Positions 1-5,289 of a stretch of 5,362 nucleotides of DNA are shown here, in pieces. The DNA is from DASQFI01 sp050264575 (GTDB taxonomy: Bacteria; Acidobacteriota; Vicinamibacteria; Vicinamibacterales; SCN-69-37): positions 1 through 5,362 of the forward strand of contig JBLNGH010000451.1 in assembly GCA_050264575.1 (NCBI GenBank), given 5' to 3'. The notes under the pieces were generated by a model that was given only the letters and a program-made list of their open reading frames with translations, was not told where the DNA came from and did no database searches. Positions within the stretch are counted from its first letter, which is position 1. Every line of letters begins with the position of its first letter. The position numbers and the translations under genes were made by a program.

Positions 1-2159
1 CGGGGCGAAAACCCACTCGCTGTCGGGAGGGCGATCGGAGATGCGGCCGATTCGTCGACAATGTGATCGACAATCGGTATTCGCCACAAACGTGTGGTCG
101 ACCGTGAAATTGTCGCGACCAGCCGGTGCCCGTCCTCACTCGCCGCCAGCGACATGTAGGGATCGACGCCTGTGCTGATGCGGCGGGACACCCGGCGTTC
201 GAGATCGAATTCGTAAATGAATGGGCCCAGACCGTCGGCGTCAGTGGCGAGGTAGAGCAGCGTTCCGTTCTCCAACAGCGTAGGGAAGGTGACGCGCGAA
301 TTGTGCAACGTGAGCCGCTCGGGTTCGCCGCCGGTCGGACGTATCCGCCAGATGTCGCTCTCATCTGAGGGCAATCCATGGACCAGGCCGCGGACGAAAA
401 AAATGAATTCACCGTCATGCGACCAGAGTGGAAAGTGGTTGTGAGACCCTTTACGGCCCGTGAAGATCTGTCGGCCGCTCTTCTCATTGGCTTGCGTGAC
501 GAACATCGGATCGCCCAGGTCGGGCGTGTGATAGACGATGCGTGTCCCGTCGGGCGAGAAGTCGAGCTCGGAAAAGCCGTGACCCTTCAGGTACGGCTGA
601 ATCTGGCCGCCGATCGCGGGAATCGCCCAACCGGAATCGACCGCCCCACTGCGACCGGCGTGCTGCACGCGATTCCACAGGATGACCAGCGAGCCGTCGG
701 GAGAAAAGCCCAGTGTCCGAGTTCCAGGATTTCGTAATTCCTGCACGCGGCCGTGCGTGAGGTTTCGGTTTTCGCCGGTTCCGATCTGGCTCACCCACAC
801 ATCCCAGGCGCCGTCACGATCGGAGAGGAATGCGATCAACTTACCATCCCGAGAAATGGTGGCGTGATGTTCCGCACCCGCGAAGTCCTCGAGTTTCGTG
901 ACCGTCGCGCCGTCGAGGGGATTGGGCCGGGCATTCTCGGTCGGTAAACGCGGCCACAGAGCCAGCGCGACGATGAGCAGCAGGCCAGCACAGACGGCGG
1001 CCAACCAGACGAGGCGCTTCGAGCTCCGCGGCCTCTTGGATTGATCAAGGCGCGCGCCCGTTTCCGCAGGCGGAGCTGACAACGCGATCAGCGCATCGTC
1101 AATGTCAAGACGCGCATCGCCAATGTCGCGCAAACGCCGCTTGGGATCTTTCTCGAGACACCGCTGGAGCAACCGGCGGATGCCCGCCGGCATTTGTGTT
1201 GGAAGCAGACTCCAGTCCGGCTCGCGTTCGAGAATCCCGGCAATCGTGTCTGCCGGCGTGTCGCCGGGAAACCCTTCCCGCCCGGTGAGCATTTCGTACA
1301 GCACACAACCGAACGCCCAGATGTCGGCTCGCTTGTCGAGGGCCGTCCCGCGCGCCTGCTCCGGGCTCATGTAGGCGACCGTGCCGGCGATCCAGCCTTC
1401 CTGCGATCCGCTGCCCTTCGTCGTGTCGAACGGCGAGAGTCCGTGTCCGGCTCCCTCGTCCCCGAAGACCTTCGCGAGGCCGAAGTCGAGCACCTTCACC
1501 ATCCCGCCGGGTGTGATCTTGATGTTGGCTGGTTTCAGATCGCGGTGAATGACGCCCTTCTCGTGGGCGGCCTCCAGCGCATCCGCGATCTGTCGCGCGA
1601 CGGTCAATGCTTCCCGAATGGGCAACGACCCTTTGTCCAATCGTTCGGCCAGCGTCGCGCCTTCGACCAGTTCGAGGACGAGACCGCGAATGCCATCCGT
1701 TTCGGCGACGCCGTAGATCGCGCCGATGTTGGGGTGGTTCAATGTTGCGAGGACACGCGCCTCGCGTTCGAACCGTTCGAGCGGTTCCGGACCCAGCAGG
1801 AGGGCATCAGCCACAACCTTAATCGCGACATCGCGGCCCAGCGTCGTGTCGTTGGCGCGATAGACTTCGCCCATGCCGCCGGCGCCGAGCAAGTGAAGAA
1901 TCCTGTGCGGGCCGATTTGCCGGCCCACGAGGGAGGGCGCGCCCTGATCCGTCAGGATTTGGGCGGCGACGGCGCCTAGAGATGTCGAAAGAAAGGCATC
2001 CGCCGCCGGCGCATGCGCGAGCAGCGTCTCGACTTCCTGCCGGAGCTCATCGTCGTTTTCGCAGGCGACCGCCAGGAACTCGGCTCGCGCGTCGAAATCG
2101 AGCTCGAGTGCGGCATCGCACAGATCGTCAATGCGGCGTCGCCGATCGCCTTCGGTCAC
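1..2159 (-). CDS. Transmembrane Ser/Thr protein kinase with C-terminal PD40/WD40-like beta-propeller (3' end cut by window edge)
   Basis: The frame starts at GTG (2159) and stays open for 719 codons to the left edge with no stop. A helical, charged N-terminal segment (about 1-75) precedes a Hanks-type kinase domain (about 80-350). The domain has a Gly-rich loop GAGGMGEVY (92-100), catalytic Lys114, probable helix-C Glu133, HRDLKPAN (205-212) with catalytic Asp207, DFG (225-227) and SPE (265-267), so the core looks active. A basic stretch (375-382) leads into one membrane helix (about 383-402). Repeated blade motifs follow (SRDGKLIAF 436-444, FSPDGS 485-490, FSPDGT 534-539, WSHDGE 579-584), typical of TolB/PD40 propellers. 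By the positive-inside rule the kinase should be cytoplasmic and the propeller extracytoplasmic. Related acidobacterial kinases usually run on for another 100-200 residues, so the gene is cut by the window, not broken. The GTG overlaps the stop of the upstream ECF sigma gene, and GAAGG at 2169-2173 is a fitting ribosome site. The ligand sensed is unknown. Confidence 0.95.
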   Translation of the reverse strand, partial: MTEGDRRRRIDDLCDAALELDFDARAEFLAVACENDDELRQEVETLLAHAPAADAFLSTSLGAVAAQILTDQGAPSLVGRQIGPHRILHLLGAGGMGEVYRANDTTLGRDVAIKVVADALLLGPEPLERFEREARVLATLNHPNIGAIYGVAETDGIRGLVLELVEGATLAERLDKGSLPIREALTVARQIADALEAAHEKGVIHRDLKPANIKITPGGMVKVLDFGLAKVFGDEGAGHGLSPFDTTKGSGSQEGWIAGTVAYMSPEQARGTALDKRADIWAFGCVLYEMLTGREGFPGDTPADTIAGILEREPDWSLLPTQMPAGIRRLLQRCLEKDPKRRLRDIGDARLDIDDALIALSAPPAETGARLDQSKRPRSSKRLVWLAAVCAGLLLIVALALWPRLPTENARPNPLDGATVTKLEDFAGAEHHATISRDGKLIAFLSDRDGAWDVWVSQIGTGENRNLTHGRVQELRNPGTRTLGFSPDGSLVILWNRVQHAGRSGAVDSGWAIPAIGGQIQPYLKGHGFSELDFSPDGTRIVYHTPDLGDPMFVTQANEKSGRQIFTGRKGSHNHFPLWSHDGEFIFFVRGLVHGLPSDESDIWRIRPTGGEPERLTLHNSRVTFPTLLENGTLLYLATDADGLGPFIYEFDLERRVSRRISTGVDPYMSLAASEDGHRLVATISRSTTRLWRIPIVDHIVDESAASPIALPTASGFSP
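2156..2159 (-). other. GTGA stop/start overlap between sigma factor and kinase
   Basis: The kinase start codon GTG (2159-2157) shares bases with the sigma factor stop codon TGA (2158-2156). Such four-base overlaps usually mean that a ribosome finishing the first gene reinitiates on the second, keeping the two products in a fixed ratio. The candidate kinase ribosome site, GAAGG, lies inside the last sigma codons. Confidence 0.9.
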
Positions 2160-2728
2160 GGTTTCTCGCCTTCGAGCTCCCGGAGTAACCAGAGCTTCGC
2201 CAAGCGCCAGTCGCGTTTGACCGTGTCGGGAGACACGTCCAGCACCTCGGCCGTCTCCTCCACGGTCAAGCCCCCAAAAAAGCGGAGTTCGATCACCCGG
2301 CTCTTGCGAAGATCGACGGCCGCCAACGCTTCTAATGCGCGATCCAGGGCGACGACGTCTAACGACAGTTCCGGGGAAGTGGCAAGATTCTCATTCAGCG
2401 TCACCCGCTGGGCGTCACCGCCGCGTTTGCGGTACCCGCGCGCTCGCGCGTGATCCACGAGGACTCGCCGCATCAACCGGGCCGAAATTCCGAGAAAGTG
2501 TGCGCGGTCCTGCCATTGAACGCGGCGGGCGCCGGTGAGGCGCAGAAAAAGCTCGTTCACCAACGCGGTCGTTTGCAGCGTGTGTCCGCGCCGCTCGTGA
2601 GCCATGTACTGCCGCGCCAGGCGGCGCAACTCCGCCTCCATGAGCGGCGTCAGTTGCGCGAGCGCGCGATCATCGCCGTTGCCCCACGCCCGCAGCAGCT
2701 CGGTGACCGTCCCAGGTGACGGCGCCAT
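2156..2728 (-). CDS. ECF-type RNA polymerase sigma factor, Sig-70_X6-like, paired with Ser/Thr kinase
   Basis: A 190-residue cytoplasmic transcription initiation factor. Region 2 spans roughly residues 6-95 and includes HTLQTTALVNELFLRL (49-64), close to the HTLQPTALVNE-type signature of the TIGR02999 (Sig-70_X6) family. Region 4 covers about 125-186, with the helix-turn-helix TVEETAEVLDVSPDTVKRDW (155-174). The usual acidic DAED motif of region 2.2 is replaced by Q52-T53-T54-A55. The ATG at 2728 was chosen because the family normally starts just before region 2, GAGAG lies 6 bases upstream (2735-2739), and length fits (about 180-195 residues). The same frame stays open to an ATG at 3127, but that extension runs antisense through the haloperoxidase gene and resembles no sigma domain. 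The stop overlaps the kinase start by four bases. No anti-sigma gene is visible, so control by the adjacent kinase is the likely mode. Confidence 0.95.
   Translation of the reverse strand: MAPSPGTVTELLRAWGNGDDRALAQLTPLMEAELRRLARQYMAHERRGHTLQTTALVNELFLRLTGARRVQWQDRAHFLGISARLMRRVLVDHARARGYRKRGGDAQRVTLNENLATSPELSLDVVALDRALEALAAVDLRKSRVIELRFFGGLTVEETAEVLDVSPDTVKRDWRLAKLWLLRELEGEKP
2169..2173 (-). promoter_or_regulatory. Ribosome binding site of the kinase gene
   Basis: GAAGG on the minus strand sits 9 bases before the GTG at 2159, within the final codons of the sigma factor gene. It supports the GTG start, which also places the N-terminal segment as in related kinases. Confidence 0.6.
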
Positions 2729-2860
2729 GTTGGTCTCTCGATCGCGGCGAGTATCGCATACCCCACCTTCACCCTCCGGCGCGGCTTTCCCGCATCTGAG
2801 CGTACCGGCGGCCCGAATCGGCGTTGGGCGGCGCGGAAGCTCATCCGTCTGGAGGTTCGT
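2729..2860. promoter_or_regulatory. Divergent intergenic region with promoters for the sigma-kinase operon and the haloperoxidase gene
   Basis: These 132 bases separate the two divergent start codons and must hold both promoters unless transcription enters from further away. On the minus strand GATACT (2755-2750) is a fair -10 match upstream of the sigma gene, but I find no convincing -35 at the right distance. It lies in a small dyad, GTAT-CGC-ATAC (2751-2761). I see no typical ECF promoter (GGAAC/CGTC-like) on either strand, so autoregulation is possible but not shown. Confidence 0.4.
2851..2855 (+). promoter_or_regulatory. Ribosome binding site of the haloperoxidase gene
   Basis: GGAGG, a strong Shine-Dalgarno match, lies 5 bases before the ATG at 2861. 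It fixes that start, which begins directly with a signal peptide. Confidence 0.85.
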
Positions 2861-4228
2861 ATGGCCAAAATCCATTTCTGGGACAGGGCTCTTGTTGGAG
2901 CGGGCATGGTCGCGGCGATCTCGGCAGGCTTGGCGTCGGCGACTTCCAGTGCGCCGTCGTCCTCCATGCCGGTTGGATCGGGGGCCCCCAAGCCCGCCGC
3001 GCAAACGTGCAATCGCGGCAATGAAGACCCGGATCAGGTGCTCGAATGGAATCAGATCTTCATCGACACGCTGATTGCAACGAATACACCGAATTCGTCC
3101 AGTCAGCGGCTCGGCGCAATTGTTCACGCCGCGATCTTCGACGCCTACAACGGCATCGAGCGCCGTTACACCCCGATCTACGTGTCTGAGACGGCTCCGC
3201 GGGGCGCGTCACGCCGAGCGGCGGTCATCGCCGCGGGATACACAGCGCTCGCCGGACTGTTTCCGTCCCGTCAGGGCGAGCTCGATCTGAGCTATGCCGA
3301 GTCGCTGGCCGCACTCAGCGATGACGGTGGAGATGGCGGCCAGTCGCGGGAGCGCGGCCTCGATTGGGGAAGCGCGGTGGCAAAAGCGGTGCTGACCTGG
3401 CGCGCAGCCGATGGCTTCAACACGAGCCGGTCGGCCTTCACGGGCGGAACGGAGATCGGCCAGTGGCGCCCGACGCCGCCGGCCTTTGGACCGATGAGCG
3501 CGCAGGGGTTGGCGTTCACCGAGCCGTTCGTCCTGGAGAGCAGCACGGATTTCCAGCCTCTATCGCCGCGCGCGTTGACGTCAGCCACCTACGCTGATGA
3601 CTTCAATGCGGTCAAAGAGTTCGGTCGCCGGATGGGGTCATCCCGCAGCGACGAAGAGACCACGCTGGCGCGGTTCTGGGATGGCAATGCCAGCGTGCAC
3701 TGGAATCAAGCGGCAAACCAGATCGCGTGCGCCAATCATTGGCCGATCTCCAGTAACAACCGGCTGCTCGCGCTTCTGAACATCGCCATGGCCGACACTG
3801 CAATCACGACCTGGACAGCCAAGCGCCAGTTCGGGTCGGCGTCCCATGAGGTCACCTGGCGACCGGTGACGGCCATTGCACTTGCCGACGTCGACGGCAA
3901 CCCGGATACCGCTGCCGAGCCAGGGTGGGAACCGCTCATCGTCACCCCATCGCATCCGGAGTATCCTGCGGGCCACCCGAGCCTGAACGGGGCCGCCGCG
4001 GCTGTTCTTCTGCTTTATTTCGGCGACGAGCAAACGTTTACGTTGACGACGCCGGGGTTGCAGAGCCGGACGTATCAGAGCGTTTCGCAAGCGCGCTCGG
4101 ACGGCAACAACGCGCGCGTGTGGGGCGGCATGCATTACCCGAGTACCGTCGAGATCAGCAGCGCGAACGGTGAAGCGATCGCGAGGCACATCGACCTTAC
4201 TTCGATGCAGCGGCTGCATGGCAAATGA
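2861..4228 (+). CDS. Secreted vanadium-dependent haloperoxidase / PAP2-fold family protein
   Basis: A 455-residue protein with an N-terminal signal peptide (Arg9, hydrophobic stretch about 10-26, likely cleavage after the Ala-rich ASA near 27), followed by a Ser/Ala/Pro-rich linker. The catalytic region resembles the PAP2-type haloperoxidase family: K321...WRPVTAI (333-339), HPEYPAGHPS (365-374) and RVWGGMHYPS (419-428). By comparison with fungal chloroperoxidase, Arg334, His372 (acid-base), Arg419 and His425 (vanadate or phosphate ligand) are present. Members oxidise halides with hydrogen peroxide, or act as phosphatases when phosphate occupies the pocket. Departures are a 12-residue rather than 6-residue spacing between Lys321 and Arg334, Ala370 in place of the Ser of PSGH, and Thr429 where H-x3-D expects Asp. 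The only two cysteines, C50 and C290, could form a disulfide outside the cytoplasm. The gene is divergent from the sigma-kinase operon and may be one of its targets. Family placement is firm; halide-oxidising activity is not certain. Confidence 0.9.
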   Translation: MAKIHFWDRALVGAGMVAAISAGLASATSSAPSSSMPVGSGAPKPAAQTCNRGNEDPDQVLEWNQIFIDTLIATNTPNSSSQRLGAIVHAAIFDAYNGIERRYTPIYVSETAPRGASRRAAVIAAGYTALAGLFPSRQGELDLSYAESLAALSDDGGDGGQSRERGLDWGSAVAKAVLTWRAADGFNTSRSAFTGGTEIGQWRPTPPAFGPMSAQGLAFTEPFVLESSTDFQPLSPRALTSATYADDFNAVKEFGRRMGSSRSDEETTLARFWDGNASVHWNQAANQIACANHWPISSNNRLLALLNIAMADTAITTWTAKRQFGSASHEVTWRPVTAIALADVDGNPDTAAEPGWEPLIVTPSHPEYPAGHPSLNGAAAAVLLLYFGDEQTFTLTTPGLQSRTYQSVSQARSDGNNARVWGGMHYPSTVEISSANGEAIARHIDLTSMQRLHGK

Positions 4229-4250
4229 ACGCGCGCTGGTGGGTGTGAGA

Positions 4251-4294
4251 CTGAATCTCGGCCGGTGACGAGCGTCAGGCCGGCCGAGAATCAG
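4251..4294. terminator. Bidirectional hairpin terminator between convergent genes
   Basis: A long imperfect inverted repeat lies in the 79-base gap between two converging stop codons. The core arms CTCGGCCGG (4257-4265) and CCGGCCGAG (4280-4288) pair perfectly. They extend outward by six positions with one A-A mismatch, and inward after a GG bulge through TGAC/GTCA around a GAGC loop. No T-tract follows on either strand, so this is not a classical intrinsic terminator, but position and symmetry suit ending both transcripts. Confidence 0.75.
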
Positions 4295-4307
4295 GTTCGC
4301 TGGGAAG

Positions 4308-5057
4308 CTACGCCGTCTTCACGTCCTTCGAGTTGATGTCGTACGTGATCATGAACCCGTTCGTGCCCTTGGATTCGAACGGCTTCGCGCCGACGCGGTA
4401 GGCGTTCACTTCGTTCGGCATCAGGACGAACCCGGTGTTGCGCGGCACGCCGAAGTACTTGAGGTTCTTGATCACGACCGGTTCGGCCGTCATGCCGGTC
4501 GGCGCGTGCTGCAGCACGACCTCGCCGGCTTTGCCGCCGTCGAGCCGGGCGACCGCGCGTTCCTTCGTGAAGCTCCACTCGATTGGCGCGTCCTTGCCGA
4601 TCGTGAACGATTTCCAGGTGACTGGATACGCGTTCGGGAGGATCTTCGCGATGGCATCGCGCTGCTCCTTGGTGACGCTCGGCTCGAACGTCACTTCGGC
4701 CCACTCGGCGCCCTTGGAAAAGTCGGCGCCTAGATCGCCGGCGACCCAGAACTTGATGCCGTTCAGGCTGACGCCGTGGTACGTCCCTTTGTTGACGCGA
4801 TAACCCATGTTGAATTTGCAGTAGTGCTCGGCCATGTCGCCGTGGCCGTGGCCGCTCGGCACCGTGCTGAAGTAGCACGGACAGAACATCGTGCACGTGC
4901 AGGCTTCGATGATGGTGGCGTCCATCGACCAATCCGCCGCGGCCGCCTTCGTCTGAGCCCCTTCCGCGCTCGACCCCAGACGCGGTTCCAATCCCGCAAT
5001 GAGGGCGCTTGATGCGGCAACCTGAATGAATGCGCGGCGAGAAACCCTTTCAGTCAT
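4308..5057 (-). CDS. Tat-exported DUF1326 domain protein with Cys-rich motif
   Basis: A 249-residue protein. The N-terminus has a twin-arginine signal, SRRAFIQ (6-12), then a hydrophobic stretch (about 13-23), so it is probably exported folded. The mature part, from about Trp43, matches the DUF1326 family: an early ...EACTCTMFCPCYF segment with C53, C55, C59 and C61 in a C-x-C-x3-C-x-C pattern, a His-rich loop with H70, H72, D74, H78 and C80, then NKGTYHGVSLNGIKFWVAGD (89-108), typical of the family. The function of DUF1326 is not established; the Cys/His cluster suggests metal binding, which would also explain the Tat route. The ATG at 5057 was chosen for the strong GGGGAGG ribosome site four bases upstream and because it places the twin arginines at residues 7-8. 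A longer reading from 5162 would bury the signal. It appears monocistronic here and converges with the haloperoxidase gene. Confidence 0.92.
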   Translation of the reverse strand: MTERVSRRAFIQVAASSALIAGLEPRLGSSAEGAQTKAAAADWSMDATIIEACTCTMFCPCYFSTVPSGHGHGDMAEHYCKFNMGYRVNKGTYHGVSLNGIKFWVAGDLGADFSKGAEWAEVTFEPSVTKEQRDAIAKILPNAYPVTWKSFTIGKDAPIEWSFTKERAVARLDGGKAGEVVLQHAPTGMTAEPVVIKNLKYFGVPRNTGFVLMPNEVNAYRVGAKPFESKGTNGFMITYDINSKDVKTA

Positions 5058-5061
5058 ATGA

Positions 5062-5068
5062 CCTCCCC
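5062..5068 (-). promoter_or_regulatory. Ribosome binding site of the DUF1326 gene
   Basis: GGGGAGG on the minus strand lies 4 bases before the ATG at 5057. It is the strongest Shine-Dalgarno match in the region and decides the start over the upstream in-frame ATG at 5160-5162. Confidence 0.85.
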
Positions 5069-5171
5069 GTGCGCGCCGGCCGGTGTTCGTTTTGCACCAT
5101 TCCGGTCCGGCCCGCTCAGATCCAACTACACGAGGATGCGCGCCGGGTTGGGTGAGAGCCATGGGAACTCT

Positions 5172-5219
5172 GTCCCGGTTTGGCTACAATCCGTGACACG
5201 GCACCGGGACGAACGTCCC
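5172..5219. repeat. Overlapping inverted repeats with competing arms
   Basis: GTCCCGGT (5172-5179) pairs perfectly with ACCGGGAC (5203-5210), enclosing a smaller dyad CCGTG-A-CACGG (5191-5201). The right arm also belongs to a second dyad, GGGACG-AA-CGTCCC (5206-5219). The GGGAC segment can pair with only one partner at a time, so two RNA folds would exclude each other. It could be operator DNA, a leader structure or chance in GC-rich sequence. Confidence 0.5.
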
Positions 5220-5227
5220 AACCCTTA

Positions 5228-5267
5228 GAGCCGTTTTCATTTGGGCGTAGCGTGATGTAAACGGCTC
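5228..5267. repeat. Inverted repeat GAGCCGTTT/AAACGGCTC
   Basis: Perfect 9-base arms (5228-5236 and 5259-5267) extend inward by CAT/ATG after one T-T mismatch, giving 12 of 13 pairs around a 14-base loop. It lies about 170 bases upstream of the DUF1326 start. It could be a terminator for a gene beyond the right edge or a regulatory site; no T-tract settles the matter. Confidence 0.55.
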
Positions 5268-5289
5268 GAACGGTTTCGGGAGGGCACGG

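Larger units (their letters stand above)
5069..5280. other. Non-coding region upstream of the DUF1326 gene
   Basis: No reading frame here resembles a gene on either strand. The stretch should contain the promoter and 5' leader of the DUF1326 gene, but I cannot assign a convincing -35/-10 pair on the minus strand. TACAAT at 5185-5190 on the plus strand resembles a -10 box but lacks a matching -35. The main content is a set of inverted repeats between 5172 and 5267, listed separately. Confidence 0.6.

Noticed and set aside
41..100. Short near-repeat (TCGACAATGTG / TCGACAATCGG) resembling a tandem repeat
   Set aside because: It is inside the kinase coding frame and reflects the repeated residues IVDHIVDE; nothing suggests a separate element.
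1194..1979. Plus-strand open frame of 261 codons
   Set aside because: It lies antisense within the kinase domain, whose frame shows all catalytic motifs. The plus-strand product is Arg-rich with no recognisable domain.
2729..3127. N-terminal extension of the sigma factor frame to an ATG at 3127 (323 residues in total)
   Set aside because: The extra 133 residues run antisense to the signal peptide and N-terminus of the haloperoxidase, are Arg-rich without a domain, and sigma factors of this type begin just before region 2. ATG 2728 has its own ribosome site.
3638..4219. Minus-strand open frame of 193 codons
   Set aside because: It is an antisense shadow of the haloperoxidase catalytic region; long open antisense frames are expected in GC-rich DNA.
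4291..4932. Minus-strand open frame of 213 codons, offset from the DUF1326 frame
   Set aside because: The product is Arg/His-rich and low in hydrophobic residues, while the overlapping frame gives a clear DUF1326 protein with a Tat signal and ribosome site.
5058..5162. Upstream start of the DUF1326 gene at 5162 (284 residues)
   Set aside because: It would put 35 residues before the twin-arginine signal, while ATG 5057 has a near-perfect Shine-Dalgarno sequence.
5162..5190. Plus-strand promoter around TACAAT (5185-5190)
   Set aside because: The hexamer at the expected -35 distance does not resemble a -35 box, and no gene is visible downstream before the low-complexity tail.
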